Positions 33,700 to 43,305 of a stretch of DNA of 64,000 nucleotides are shown here, piece by piece (the first letter of the stretch is position 1; every line of letters begins with the position of its first letter). The notes under the pieces are model-generated. The model was given only the letters and a program-made list of their open reading frames with translations. It was not told the DNA's origin and made no database searches. The stretch is from the NCBI GenBank assembly GCA_038316335.1, contig JBBQAM010000011.1, positions 1 to 64,000 of the forward strand. Direction: 5' to 3'. This DNA comes from JALHST01 sp038316335 (GTDB taxonomy: Bacteria > Bacteroidota > Bacteroidia > Flavobacteriales > Flavobacteriaceae). The position numbers and the translations under genes are program-made.

Positions 33700-33903
33700 G
33701 AAGCATCGAAGAAAAACGTAAAGTAGTAACATGAGTATGACCCTATCTGCATTAGCCCCAAAGAAGATAGCTTATGTAAAAATACGCGGCAAGTGAGCCA
33801 AGGACCGGGCATTTCGGCACCTATTAAGAATTAATTGGATTTTAATTGATTACACTACTTGATTTCAAAGGTTTGGTCGGGAAACACGCTAAAATTTAAA
33901 CGA

Positions 33904-35421
33904 ATGAAACCGAAGGCAACACTGTATCTCCTCTTTATAGGATTTTCCTTCTCCCTTGCTGGTCAAAACATCAAACCTGTTACCCAGAATGCCAGCCAGG
34001 AAGCGACCGCGCTTTTAGAATTACTGTATCGTATTGGTGGTACACATGTCTTATCAGGGCAGCATAATTTTCCGGTAGCGAGGGCACGAAATTCAGAGTT
34101 CGCCTCCGATTATATTGGCAAGACACCGGTCGTTTGGAGTCAGGACTTTGGTTTCTCGGTTGCTGATGATAAGGATTCCTATTTGTCTAGGCCGGCAATT
34201 GTTGATGAGGCTATAAAACAATACAAAAAAGGAGCCATTATTACACTTTGTTGGCATGCGGTACCACCCACCGCAGATGAGCCCATCACCTTTCAACCAT
34301 TGCCAGGATCTGATTCGACGGCACTTGCCAGTGTACAAGGCAAACTATTGGAAAAACAATTCGAGGATATCTTTAAGAAAGGCACTCCTATCTATAAAAA
34401 GTGGGTCGCTCAGGTCGATGAAATAGCTATGTACCTCAAACAATTGCAGGATGCCCATGTGCCCGTTTTATGGCGACCCTATCATGAAATGAATGGCGAT
34501 TGGTTTTGGTGGGGAGGTCGAACGAAAGGCAAATATACCTCTGATCGCCTCTACCGACAGCTTTTCGACCGTTTTGTAAAACACCATAAATTAAAGAACC
34601 TGGTATGGATGTGGAGTGTTGACAGACCCAGTAAACCCGGAAGGGAATTTGAAGGTTTCTACCCGGGCAATGACTATTTAGATGTGGTTTCCTTGGATGT
34701 ATATGGGAGTGATTTTAATCCCCAATATTACTCAGATCTTAAACTATTGGCGAAAGGGAAGCCATTGGCGTTAGGAGAAGTAGGCATACCACCCACCTTA
34801 AAAGTGTTCGAAAATCAACCCGATTGGACCTTATATGTTATTTGGTCAGGAATGGCCCGAGACACGCCGAAAGAACAATACGATTCATATCTCAATGATG
34901 ATCGGGTGCTGTTTCTGGAGGATTTTAGCTATCAAGAAATCGCAAAGCCACTGCGCGCCGCCTCCAAACTACCCGAATTGTATTTTAAGACTGAAATAGA
35001 TCTTTCAGGCCTGTGGGTGCTCAATAGTTCTGAAAGTACTATTCAAACAAATGGTCATACAAGTACACCCTATAAAATGAACATCGTACAATTTGACGAT
35101 GCTTTGGCTATCGCGGCTTACACGCTGGTTGAATGGGGAGATGACAAGGTCGAAAAACAACTTCTCAAAACCAATGGGGTCGAAAACCAATCGGCCGCAT
35201 TTAGCGCACCGCGTATACAGAAAGCGGTCTGGTCGGCTAGTAATGATAAATTGACCGTAAATTCATTTACAGAACTTAATTTAGAGGGACGCACCGTTGA
35301 ACTTAAAGGAGTCGATGTATGGAAAACATCCCAGAAGGGCAAAAAATTGGTCATTGAAAAAACGTCCGATTCCTTTCAAGGGGGCACTGTGAATTCAACC
35401 TTGGTGTACGATAGGCAATAA
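33904..35421 (+). CDS. Glycoside hydrolase family 26 (beta-mannanase-like)
   Basis: A 505-residue exported enzyme. A signal peptide follows ATG 33904 (MKPKATLYLLFIGFSFSLAG); a TTG-started frame from 33859 was rejected. The GH26 barrel (about 30-350) shows GGTHVLSGQHNF, LCWHAVPP, the acid/base Glu195 in RPYHEMNGDWFWWG and the nucleophile Glu292 in ALGEVGIPP. The C-terminal 140 residues (about 365-505) form a separate beta-rich module (LSGLWVLNSSESTI) not needed for catalysis. GH26 enzymes cleave beta-1,4-mannan or related glycans. It is followed at 47 bp by a Tat-exported TIM-barrel protein. Confidence 0.92.
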   Translation: MKPKATLYLLFIGFSFSLAGQNIKPVTQNASQEATALLELLYRIGGTHVLSGQHNFPVARARNSEFASDYIGKTPVVWSQDFGFSVADDKDSYLSRPAIVDEAIKQYKKGAIITLCWHAVPPTADEPITFQPLPGSDSTALASVQGKLLEKQFEDIFKKGTPIYKKWVAQVDEIAMYLKQLQDAHVPVLWRPYHEMNGDWFWWGGRTKGKYTSDRLYRQLFDRFVKHHKLKNLVWMWSVDRPSKPGREFEGFYPGNDYLDVVSLDVYGSDFNPQYYSDLKLLAKGKPLALGEVGIPPTLKVFENQPDWTLYVIWSGMARDTPKEQYDSYLNDDRVLFLEDFSYQEIAKPLRAASKLPELYFKTEIDLSGLWVLNSSESTIQTNGHTSTPYKMNIVQFDDALAIAAYTLVEWGDDKVEKQLLKTNGVENQSAAFSAPRIQKAVWSASNDKLTVNSFTELNLEGRTVELKGVDVWKTSQKGKKLVIEKTSDSFQGGTVNSTLVYDRQ

Positions 35422-35468
35422 TCCCTAAAGATAGGTTACTTTTAATTGAATTTTAAATACGCACAGTT

Positions 35469-36419
35469 TTGAATAAGACGACCAGAAGGGACTTTATAAA
35501 GAAAACCGCCCTTACATCAATGGCAATTCCATTTATGACACCTTCCATTCAAGCAAAGGTCCTAGAAGGCCAAAATAATTTGCTGCCCGTGCATATTTTT
35601 TCAAAACACCTTCAATTTTTGGATTATCAGGAGGCGGGAAAAACAGCTGCAGCACTTGGCTTTGCCGGCATTGACCTTACCGTCAGACCGAATGGCCATG
35701 TTCTTCCGGAACGGGTGAAAGAAGATTTACCGAAAGCCCTCGAGGCTATAAAAAAGGGTGGTTCACAATGCAAGCTCATGACAACGGCCGTTGAAAGTAT
35801 CGGCAATGAATCGGATAGAAATGTGATACGTACTGCTGCAGCATTGGGCATTACGCATTACCGCTCCAACTGGTTCGACTATAACGCCAGGGAAGCTATG
35901 CAAGATTCTATTCGGCATTTTACCAAAGAAGTTGAAGACCTTTCCCATTTTAATAAAAATAACGGCATTATCGGATGCTACCAAAACCATGCAGGGACCA
36001 AGATCGGGGCTTCCCTATGGGAAGTAGCTCAATTATTGCAAACTGCTGATCCAGCGTATTTCGGAGTACAATATGACATACGCCATGCCACGGTAGAAGG
36101 TGGTTTATCATGGGAAAATGGGCTTAGACTCATCAAGGACCAAATTAAGACCATTGTGCTCAAGGATTTTAAATGGGAGCAGGTGAATGGAAAATGGACA
36201 ACCGTGAATACACCAATCGGAGCTGGAATGGTAAATTTTACCAACTATTTTGGCCTTTTAAAAAAATATCAAATCAATGTCCCCGTGATATTGCATATGG
36301 AGTATGCATTGGGAGGGGCGGAATCTGGCGCTAACATATTGAGCTTGCCTAAAGAACAGGTCTTTAAGGCCATGCGGTCGGATGTTCAGGCGGTCCAAAG
36401 ACTTTGGGCCATGTCTTAA
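35469..36419 (+). CDS. Exported sugar phosphate isomerase/epimerase-like TIM-barrel protein
   Basis: A 316-residue protein starting at TTG 35469; a stop codon lies just upstream in frame and no ATG fits. The N-terminus carries a Tat motif TRRDFIKK followed by a hydrophobic stretch. The barrel shows LGFAGIDLTVRPNGHVLPE, SQCKLMTTAVESIGNESD, IGCYQNHAGTKIG, FGVQYDIRHATVEGG, KTIVLKDFKWEQVNGKW and PVILHMEYALGGAE, with His/Glu/Asp metal ligands typical of AP-endonuclease-2-fold isomerases. Export argues against a phosphorylated substrate; it probably epimerises a free or keto sugar. It lies downstream of the GH26 gene on the same strand. Confidence 0.85.
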   Translation: MNKTTRRDFIKKTALTSMAIPFMTPSIQAKVLEGQNNLLPVHIFSKHLQFLDYQEAGKTAAALGFAGIDLTVRPNGHVLPERVKEDLPKALEAIKKGGSQCKLMTTAVESIGNESDRNVIRTAAALGITHYRSNWFDYNAREAMQDSIRHFTKEVEDLSHFNKNNGIIGCYQNHAGTKIGASLWEVAQLLQTADPAYFGVQYDIRHATVEGGLSWENGLRLIKDQIKTIVLKDFKWEQVNGKWTTVNTPIGAGMVNFTNYFGLLKKYQINVPVILHMEYALGGAESGANILSLPKEQVFKAMRSDVQAVQRLWAMS

Positions 36420-36522
36420 GCATAAAACAAACGCCCAGTGACTCGAAGGGATTCCTAGAAAATTGAAAAGAAAAAACGTATGACATTCCCTTTCGTAGGG
36501 TTTTCATCGAATCATTAGTTTC

Positions 36523-37623
36523 CTAGACCAATTTTGCCTCATTTTGGAGGGGTGGCTTTCTGTGCCAATACGAGGCCAATATAGAACCCGTTATGTTCAT
36601 TAAGGGTCCGAATACGGCCGGGGCCAGGCCCATAGTCGCAATCTTACCCAACGAATTGGCAATCCCCGAGGCAAGGCCGCCGTTTTGCATCCCTACCTCG
36701 ATCGCAATTGTGCGGGCGTCCTGTTCAGAAAGCCGAAATATACGGGCATACCAATACCCAAGAAAATAACCGAACACATTGTGCACAAACACCAACAACA
36801 TCAAGATACCCCCTATTTCCAAAAGGCTATCCCTACCGGCAGCTGTTATGATGGTAATGACTACCCCGATTCCCAGCATCGATAAAATGGGCATCCGTTT
36901 GTTCATCCAGTGTGCCCTTTCCCCTAACAGTTTATTGAAAAGCAATCCGGCTCCTATAGGCAACAGTATCATTTTAACGATGCTCCACATCATCGTCAGC
37001 ACATCGATTTCAACAAATTGCCCAGCCAATAATTTCATGAGCAAGGGGGTCACAAAAGGGGCAAGTAGGGTAGAGATCGAGGTAATGGTAATCGATAACG
37101 CCAAATTGGCCTTGGCTAAATAGGCCATGACATTGGAGGCAACCCCACTTGGGGAACATCCTATTAGAACGATCCCAGCCGCAATTTCAGGGGGGAAATT
37201 ACTCATTTCGGCCAAAATAAACCCCATTATGGGCATAATCCCCAATTGGGCCGTGACTCCCACAAAAACACCTCTAGGAGATTTTAAGATACCTGAAAAA
37301 TCCTTGATGCTCATGGCCGTACCCATCCCGAACATAATGATCTGAATAAGGGGAATGATGAGTCCGGTTAGCTTAAAATCACCGATTTGCATAAAATATT
37401 GGGGGAAGTAAAGGGCCATGGTGACTCCTGCAAAAATCATCGTCGTGAATACAAATCCGTTGAGTGCCTTATAGCCGCTAAACCCAAGGGCCAATGCGAA
37501 AAAAAAAGCAATGCAAAGCGGTCCTGCTTGTTCTAAATTGCCCATTAATATCATACCCAAAATGATGACTGCCAACAAGAAGGAAATTCCCAAGGAAATA
37601 GAAAAAATAGTTATTTTTTTCAA
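36523..37623 (-). CDS. Bile acid:sodium symporter family (BASS) transporter
   Basis: A 366-residue membrane protein with about ten helices. The signature segments GVTAQLGIMPIMGFILAEM, GIVLIGCSPSGVASNVMAYLAKANLALSITITSISTLLAPFVTPLLM and IAIEVGMQNGGLASGIANSL match the BASS family, with the crossed-helix Na+-site residues (S-P-G/S-G and E-x-G-x-Q-N). Members move organic anions such as pantoate, 2-keto acids or pyruvate with Na+. The start is a TTG at 37623. Located beside sugar-acid enzymes, it may import a sugar acid or keto acid; the substrate is inference. Confidence 0.87.
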   Translation of the reverse strand: MKKITIFSISLGISFLLAVIILGMILMGNLEQAGPLCIAFFFALALGFSGYKALNGFVFTTMIFAGVTMALYFPQYFMQIGDFKLTGLIIPLIQIIMFGMGTAMSIKDFSGILKSPRGVFVGVTAQLGIMPIMGFILAEMSNFPPEIAAGIVLIGCSPSGVASNVMAYLAKANLALSITITSISTLLAPFVTPLLMKLLAGQFVEIDVLTMMWSIVKMILLPIGAGLLFNKLLGERAHWMNKRMPILSMLGIGVVITIITAAGRDSLLEIGGILMLLVFVHNVFGYFLGYWYARIFRLSEQDARTIAIEVGMQNGGLASGIANSLGKIATMGLAPAVFGPLMNITGSILASYWHRKPPLQNEAKLV

Positions 37624-37688
37624 AATTACAATTGGTTTGGTTATGGATTTATTCTATAAAAGGGTTGCTTTTGCAATGCCATACTATT

Positions 37689-38156
37689 TTACAATCTGTA
37701 GGCCTGACGTGCCAAGAGTCTCCAATGATCTTCATGTTTTTTCAGGACCAACATACTACCGATCCTAATGGTAAGGGGTTCTCCTTCATTTGTAGCCTCG
37801 CAATTGAAAATATGTCGCACCACCGCCATATCACCAACAATAAAGATGGTTTGCCCAGTTGGAGCGATTTTTATAAAATCAAAAGGTCCTTCGACTACTT
37901 CATTAATGAATTCGCTTTTCGTTTGAATTCTACCGCTTGAATGCCCATAGGTTAGTCCGGTCATCGTCAATTCGTCCAAAGCGGCAGCATCCCGGTCCAC
38001 CATGGCTTTGCTTAGCGCATCAACTACTATGGCTACTTCGGTGGTATCTGCAACCTTTTCCATGTATTTGTCCCTACTTTGTGCCGTAAGACCCAATCCA
38101 CTCAAAGTACAAACTAGTAAACTACACCATACGATTTTCATATCAAGCATTTTCAT
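37689..38156 (-). CDS. Exported NTF2-like (DUF4440) protein
   Basis: A 155-residue protein with a Sec signal peptide (MKMLDMKIVWCSLLVCTLSGLGLTA). It is followed by an NTF2-like cone domain: VAIVVDALSKAMVDRDAAALDELTMTGLTYGHSSGRIQTKSEFINEV and IFIVGDMAVVRHIF with a final HWRLLARQAYRL. These are typical of the DUF4440/SnoaL-like group. The function is not predictable; relatives bind small hydrophobic or sugar-derived ligands or act as simple dehydratases. It lies 65 bp upstream of the BASS transporter gene on the same strand and 160 bp downstream of the RraA-like gene. Confidence 0.82.
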   Translation of the reverse strand: MKMLDMKIVWCSLLVCTLSGLGLTAQSRDKYMEKVADTTEVAIVVDALSKAMVDRDAAALDELTMTGLTYGHSSGRIQTKSEFINEVVEGPFDFIKIAPTGQTIFIVGDMAVVRHIFNCEATNEGEPLTIRIGSMLVLKKHEDHWRLLARQAYRL

Positions 38157-38316
38157 TGTTATTTAATACTGAGCTTCATTTTATCGTATCGGAATTTTAC
38201 TTTCATAAAAGAGTACCTACGGTTAAAATTTTGGGGTCATGCTTCCCAAATTGAAATTCTAAGGTCTAAAAATAGGGAGCCATACTATAGTGCGTCATAC
38301 GTAGCAAACTACCCAT

Positions 38317-39261
38317 TTAATTTTTTTGTTCGTTTAAATAATCTTCCAACTCTTCGCGCGTCATCGGCAGTTTATCATTTGGGTATTTCGCTATCCAATT
38401 CCTAAAATCGGTATTGATATCATCCGTCCATCGTGTATCGATTTGGCCGGGGGTATATTTTTTTTCCCTTAGCCTTTGAAATCCAAATTGATCCCTGAGG
38501 CCGACTACTTCCGAAGAAAGCACCAATGATTGTACCAAATATGCTGGTATAAATACGGTGCCATGCCGATTGGCAAGCACAATATCTCCTGGTAGCACGG
38601 TAGCCCTACCGATACGGATCGGCGTATTAATAGCGGTCAGCATCTCCTCTTGTAGATACGATGGATCGGCCCCTCGATACCACCCGTTAAAGCCCTTTAT
38701 TTCGAGCAGTCCGGCCACATCACGAACCCCTGCATCAAAAATTACCCCGTTCCCCGAATTGGCATAAATGGCGTTTCCCAAGTTAGAACCTATAAGCGTG
38801 CCATCGACAATACGCCCATAACCATCTGCCACATAAACATCCCCAGGTCGCAACATCTCGATCGGCCATGAATTGCTTCCTCCGAGGGTATCCCGGTTTT
38901 CGTTGCCACCCGTTTGTTTTATCAATTGCTGATAATCAGGTCGCAAGGGCATATATTGAGCGGTCACGACCCTTCCGGTCATGACACTATCGGGATGCAA
39001 TATTTCCCAAGTACCTTCATATTGATTATGGTATCCTTTGCCTCGAAGATAACCCCATGCCTCTTCAACTTGAATTTTTTTCAGTCTTTTTAGAAGGGCA
39101 TCCGAAACCCGTGGTCTTCCATCTGGAAATCGATCGCCTTGCCATGACGCAGTTAGTTGCTTAATATAGGCTGGCGAGGACCCCACATCTTGGGAAAAGG
39201 TGTTAGAAATAAAGCAGATACATAGTACTGCAAAACCCATTCTTGTATTCATATCTTTCAT
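38317..39261 (-). CDS. Exported RraA-family (class II pyruvate aldolase-like) protein
   Basis: A 314-residue protein with a signal peptide (MGFAVLCICFISNTFSQ within residues 8-24). The RraA-like domain is at about 125-290: LRPGDVYVADGYGRIVDGTLIGSNLGNAIYANSGNGVIFDAGVRDVAGLLEI holds the G-x20-R-D motif of HMG/CHA-type aldolases, then TRVLPGD-like ATVLPGDIVLANRHGTVFIP. Aldolases of this family split 4-hydroxy-4-methyl-2-oxoglutarate-like acids. Export of such a domain is unusual. It follows the exported enolase-superfamily gene by 50 bp, suggesting consecutive steps. ATG 39261 was chosen; ATG 39252 is an alternative. Confidence 0.82.
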   Translation of the reverse strand: MKDMNTRMGFAVLCICFISNTFSQDVGSSPAYIKQLTASWQGDRFPDGRPRVSDALLKRLKKIQVEEAWGYLRGKGYHNQYEGTWEILHPDSVMTGRVVTAQYMPLRPDYQQLIKQTGGNENRDTLGGSNSWPIEMLRPGDVYVADGYGRIVDGTLIGSNLGNAIYANSGNGVIFDAGVRDVAGLLEIKGFNGWYRGADPSYLQEEMLTAINTPIRIGRATVLPGDIVLANRHGTVFIPAYLVQSLVLSSEVVGLRDQFGFQRLREKKYTPGQIDTRWTDDINTDFRNWIAKYPNDKLPMTREELEDYLNEQKN

Positions 39262-39311
39262 TTTATTGGTGCTGATTTTAGATACTAATTTTAGGATACG
39301 CTCTCGGTATT

Positions 39312-40811
39312 TCAACTAAAGGTTCTATCATGTGAACGCAATTCATTCCATTCCTCGGTTGGTTTAAAAAATGTTTTGTCCCTTGAATCCAAATGTTTTT
39401 TAACTACTTCCTCATTCAGTTCAATACCAAGGCCCGGAGCGGTTAGCGGTACTGGGGCAAAACCTTTGTCAATCATTTTTCCACCTCCGGTCAAGGTCAC
39501 CAGATCTTCCCACCAGGGTAGGTCGACCGAATGGTGCTCAAGTGCCAAAAAGTTTTGGGTCGCTGCTGCACAGTGCACATTGGCCATAAAAGATACAGGG
39601 GTTCCCGCTTGGTGCATGGCCATCGCTATGCCGTATTCCTCGGCATAATCTCCGATCCGCTTGGTTTCTAGAAGTCCGCCTGAGGTGGCGAGATCAGGAT
39701 GGATAATATCAACCGCCCGGTTTTGTATCAAAGGTTTGAAGTTATCCAAATAGTTAATGTCCTCCCCTGTGGTGGTAGGGGTTTCAATAGCATCTGTAAT
39801 GGTTTTCCACTGTTCGGTGTATTGCCAAGGTACCATGTCTTCGAACCAGGCGAGTCTGTATTTTTCCAATGCCTTGGCCAACCGAATGCTATTGTTCACG
39901 TCAAAATGCCCATAATGGTCTGTTGAAAGTGGGATTTCGTACCCTACCATATTTCTGACATTCTCAACAAGTTGCTGCAAATGCTCGAAGCCTTTATCGG
40001 TTATCTGAATTTGTGTAAAAGGATGTGCCGTATTTCCGTATGACATAAAATTTCGGCGATCGCCCCATTGATTCAGATTTCCCTGGGCATCCTCCCAAAA
40101 TTTTCCATTGACGATGCTCCCTGGGATTCCCTTTAATTCGCCGATTGAAACATCCATTTTTAACCAGGTATAGCCTTGGTCCTTGACCCTGAAATTGATC
40201 AATTTTTGCTGCTCCTCAGGGGTACTGGCCTCTGGCGTATCGGCATACAGCCTTACATTATCACGGTATCTGCCTCCAAGTAATTGCCAGGCAGGCACGT
40301 TATAGGCTTTTCCACAAAGGTCCCAAAGTGCCATTTCGACAGCACACACGCCGCCGCCCTGGCGTGCTGGTCCGCCAAATTGTTTGATACTTTTGAATAT
40401 TTTTTCAACGTTGCACGGATTTTCCCCTAGGATCCTACTCTTTAACATCAGGGCATATCGAACATCGGCCGCATCCCGTACTTCCCCTAGGCCGTGTATT
40501 CCCTGATTCGTATCGATCCGAATAATGGCCGTTCCTCCCATAACCCCGGTCAAGGCATATCGCATATCGGTAATTTTAAGGGTAGCTGGAGCCGAGGCAC
40601 GGCGCACCTTCGCGGTCGTCGCGGCAATCGTATCTTCGAAGGAATATCCCATAAAGCTTGACAGGGCAATACCTCCCAAAGCGGTTTTCTTTAGAAAATT
40701 TCGTCTATTGTCACCGGTAGCCGGGTTGTCGATAGCCGCCTGTCGCTTCGCTGAATAAGCGCTTTCCGCCTTTTTGTTATTGGAAATAAACTGTTTTAGC
40801 GTGTTTTTCAT
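39312..40811 (-). CDS. Exported mandelate racemase/muconate lactonising enzyme family (enolase superfamily) protein
   Basis: A 499-residue protein. A long n-region is followed by a Tat signal NRRNFLKKTALGGIALSSF (about 35-53). The capping domain comes next, then a barrel with TWLKMDVSIGE (catalytic Lys region), STDHYGHFDVN (Asp ligand), YRLAWFEDMVPWQY (Glu ligand), TTGEDINYLDN (Glu ligand), DIIHPDLATSGGLLETKRIGD and MAMHQAGTPVSFMANVH (His), as in sugar-acid dehydratases of the enolase superfamily. Substrates are typically aldonates or uronates. Its exported location is odd for a family that is usually cytosolic. It leads a two-gene unit with the RraA-like gene. Confidence 0.87.
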   Translation of the reverse strand: MKNTLKQFISNNKKAESAYSAKRQAAIDNPATGDNRRNFLKKTALGGIALSSFMGYSFEDTIAATTAKVRRASAPATLKITDMRYALTGVMGGTAIIRIDTNQGIHGLGEVRDAADVRYALMLKSRILGENPCNVEKIFKSIKQFGGPARQGGGVCAVEMALWDLCGKAYNVPAWQLLGGRYRDNVRLYADTPEASTPEEQQKLINFRVKDQGYTWLKMDVSIGELKGIPGSIVNGKFWEDAQGNLNQWGDRRNFMSYGNTAHPFTQIQITDKGFEHLQQLVENVRNMVGYEIPLSTDHYGHFDVNNSIRLAKALEKYRLAWFEDMVPWQYTEQWKTITDAIETPTTTGEDINYLDNFKPLIQNRAVDIIHPDLATSGGLLETKRIGDYAEEYGIAMAMHQAGTPVSFMANVHCAAATQNFLALEHHSVDLPWWEDLVTLTGGGKMIDKGFAPVPLTAPGLGIELNEEVVKKHLDSRDKTFFKPTEEWNELRSHDRTFS

Positions 40812-41230
40812 ACTGCTATTATTAATGGTTCTATATCATCCCTAATCTATTATAAAATATTCATTGCCGCACACCATAGGATTTACATTCGGGTTACGGT
40901 ACTTCTTCGACCGTTTATTTGAAATGTACGATTCGTTGATCCCGATACGAATCGATGGTTTGCCGATATGCAACTAAATCCGTTTTTGGTAGTGGGGACC
41001 ATCGGGTTCGATTTCCTGGAACCTTGGCCCTTAAGAAAATCGATTGACCATTACCGTACGAAATTCAGTGTGCACAATTTCTATCCTAAGTGACCTTAAA
41101 CCACCTAGAAGGACGTACCTTCTGGTCGTTGTAGGCCAATTGATGCATAGCATGATGTTTACTTCATGCATTGATTTGGGTAGGTTGAATGCCTCGTAAA
41201 GATGGTATACTGGTTCGCAGATTAATTACA
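40812..41230. other. Intergenic region with small inverted repeats
   Basis: 419 bp without an ORF of note. Two hairpin-type repeats are visible: AGAAGG/CCTTCT around 41107-41123 and GCATGA/TCATGC at about 41140-41160. The region probably ends the dehydratase promoter region and follows the Gfo/Idh/MocA gene only by its stop side. No regulatory site can be named. Confidence 0.3.
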
Positions 41231-42337
41231 TCATAGCATTACTTTGGTTCCTGTTTTCGTCGCTTTAAAAATAGCGTCGATAATTTTCATATCCTTCACC
41301 CCTTCTTCTCCATCAACCGGGAAAATGGGTTGCACATCCTCGAAAATAAGTTGGGCCATTCCATCCATCTGAAGTGTTTGATGGGTAACATGCGGTTGTG
41401 TCAACTTACCCTTATTCGTACTGCCTTCAATAGGACCATAGCCCGTAGAAGGAACCATTTCTACGAATCCGTTTTCAGCGGTCATGAAAAACCGATCTAA
41501 ATTGTTCATAGAATAGGTAGAAAGACAGGATGCTACGGCACCACTCGGAAATCCCATCTGAAATTGTATCGTCTCATCGATTCCTTCCTTGAACTTAATG
41601 AGATCCGTTTTTGTTTCCTGCGCCGTGACCCAAATGGGTTCTTCGCCCAGCATGTATCGTGCCCCATTAATGGAGTAAATACCGATATCCATCATGGCAC
41701 CACCGCCAGAGAGTTCTTTGTTCAAGCGCCATTGGTTCGGGTCGCCGATAACAAAACCTGACAACCCTTGAAAAAACTTGGGTTTCCCGAATTCGCCCGC
41801 TTTGCGCATGCGTATTACTTCAACTGTTTTGGGTTCGAAATGCATCCGATATCCAATCAATAGTTTTACGTTTGCCGCCTTGCAGGCATCGACCATTTTT
41901 TGACCTTCTTCGGCGTTTATCGCCATTGGTTTTTCACTGATTACGTGCTTCCCGGCCTTCGCAACACGAATTGCCTGCTCACAATGAAGCCCATTGGGTG
42001 TAATGATATACACAGCATCGATATCGGGATTGTCTTTTATTTTATCAAAATTCGCGTAGTTATAACAATTCTTCTTCGGAATGCCATACTTGGCCTGCCA
42101 AGTTTCGACCTTTGAGGGTGTACCACTGATAACCCCTACCAATTTAGCCCGTTTACACGATTGCATGGCCTCGGCAACCCGTGTTCCATAACTACCCAGC
42201 CCCATAATGGCCACCCGAAGCATCGGGCCTTCATAGGTAGCAACTGATGCGGCAAAAAGTTGCGTCGAATTGTATAATAGCGGCACGCCAATTGCCGAAA
42301 CCGTCAACTTTCCCAAAAAATTTCTCCTTGAACCCAT
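41231..42337 (-). CDS. Exported Gfo/Idh/MocA family oxidoreductase
   Basis: A 368-residue protein. The Tat signal is GSRRNFLGKLTVSAIGVPLLY (about 2-22). The Rossmann domain has VAIMGLGSYGTRVAEAM (about 43-59) and the catalytic E-K-P in GKHVISEKPMA (about 130-140). The C-terminal GFO domain carries GGGAMMDIGIYSINGARYMLG (the D-x-G-x-H-like site with Tyr in place of His) and closing strands. Exported members of this family act with tightly bound NAD(P) as glycosidases, C3-oxidoreductases or glucose-fructose-type oxidoreductases. It lies 33 bp downstream of ThuA on the same strand. Confidence 0.87.
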   Translation of the reverse strand: MGSRRNFLGKLTVSAIGVPLLYNSTQLFAASVATYEGPMLRVAIMGLGSYGTRVAEAMQSCKRAKLVGVISGTPSKVETWQAKYGIPKKNCYNYANFDKIKDNPDIDAVYIITPNGLHCEQAIRVAKAGKHVISEKPMAINAEEGQKMVDACKAANVKLLIGYRMHFEPKTVEVIRMRKAGEFGKPKFFQGLSGFVIGDPNQWRLNKELSGGGAMMDIGIYSINGARYMLGEEPIWVTAQETKTDLIKFKEGIDETIQFQMGFPSGAVASCLSTYSMNNLDRFFMTAENGFVEMVPSTGYGPIEGSTNKGKLTQPHVTHQTLQMDGMAQLIFEDVQPIFPVDGEEGVKDMKIIDAIFKATKTGTKVML

Positions 42338-42370
42338 ACTATTTATTTTAATATTCAGTGAACCTTTGAA

Positions 42371-43189
42371 TTAGTTCGATTTTTCAATTCCTTTACCTGT
42401 AGCTGCGTAATAGATACCACCGTACAAATGGTCTAAAAACCATTGATTTTCATACACTTTCTCAATATGGCCCAAGGCCGTATAGAAAGAACGGCCCCCA
42501 TCGAATTCGTGATACCATGATATGGGATGTACCTGGCCCATTCCATTGCCAATACGGTCAATAGCCTGGCCATTAGTATCCAAATCACGATTCTTCCAAA
42601 CTACCTTTGGGTCATAGGACCCTTCATCGACCAGGATCAAATTATGGATTCCGTCGGTGGTGTCATCCCCAAATTCATACCATTCATCAGTCCACAATAA
42701 AGTGTTGGGAAAATGCTCTAATCCCGGAAAATTATGGTCGACAATGCGAAGCTTGGCGGTCTGTTGTGCAGGATGAATATGAAACATACGACCTACAAGT
42801 TTCGTATACCATTGCCAATCATATTCGGTGTCCGCTGCGGCATGGATACCTACATACCCTTTCCCGGAACGTATAAATTTCTCAAATACCGCTTGTTCAT
42901 CAGCATCAAATATATCGGCAGTAGTGCTTAAAAAAATTACGACATCAAATCCTTTCAGGCCTTCCTCGGTAATCTTAATGGCATTTTGTTGTCTCTTTAC
43001 CTCGAAATTATGGGTGGCTGCAAGTTCATTTATTGCGGCAATTCCATTGGCAATCGATTCATGATGCCATCCGGCCGTTTCTGTAATCAATAAGGCCTTG
43101 AACTGTTTTTGCGCAAGCATCGAATTTGAAAAAAGGGCACCGATCGTAAACAGCAGCAGCCCTTTGATGAAGGTTTTTTTTGTATACAT
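42371..43189 (-). CDS. Exported ThuA domain protein (trehalose-utilisation-like)
   Basis: A 272-residue protein with a signal peptide (about 1-27, ending SMLAQ). A single ThuA-like/glutamine-amidotransferase-fold domain follows: KALLITETAGWHHESIANGIAAI, FDVVIFLSTTADIFDADEQAVFEKFIRSGKGYVGIHAAADTEYDWQWYTKLVGRMFHIHP, RFPNT-like HFPNTLLWTDEWYEF and the His-rich GGRSFYTALGHIEKVY. ThuA proteins take part in 3-keto-trehalose and related disaccharide metabolism, with unknown mechanism. It is cotranscribed with the downstream Gfo/Idh/MocA oxidoreductase, a pairing common in 3-keto-sugar pathways. Confidence 0.88.
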   Translation of the reverse strand: MYTKKTFIKGLLLFTIGALFSNSMLAQKQFKALLITETAGWHHESIANGIAAINELAATHNFEVKRQQNAIKITEEGLKGFDVVIFLSTTADIFDADEQAVFEKFIRSGKGYVGIHAAADTEYDWQWYTKLVGRMFHIHPAQQTAKLRIVDHNFPGLEHFPNTLLWTDEWYEFGDDTTDGIHNLILVDEGSYDPKVVWKNRDLDTNGQAIDRIGNGMGQVHPISWYHEFDGGRSFYTALGHIEKVYENQWFLDHLYGGIYYAATGKGIEKSN

Positions 43190-43305
43190 ACTTGTTGGTT
43201 TTAACTTAAAGGATTGGTTATTTACTAGTCTCGTACTTTATTTTATTAAGTAAGGTTCAATTTAGTGTTTAATTTTTAATAGGATGACCCGATTCCACGA
43301 TAGGT

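Noticed and set aside
33859..33903. TTG-initiated N-terminal extension of the GH26 protein
   Set aside because: ATG 33904 directly precedes a clear signal peptide; the extension has none.
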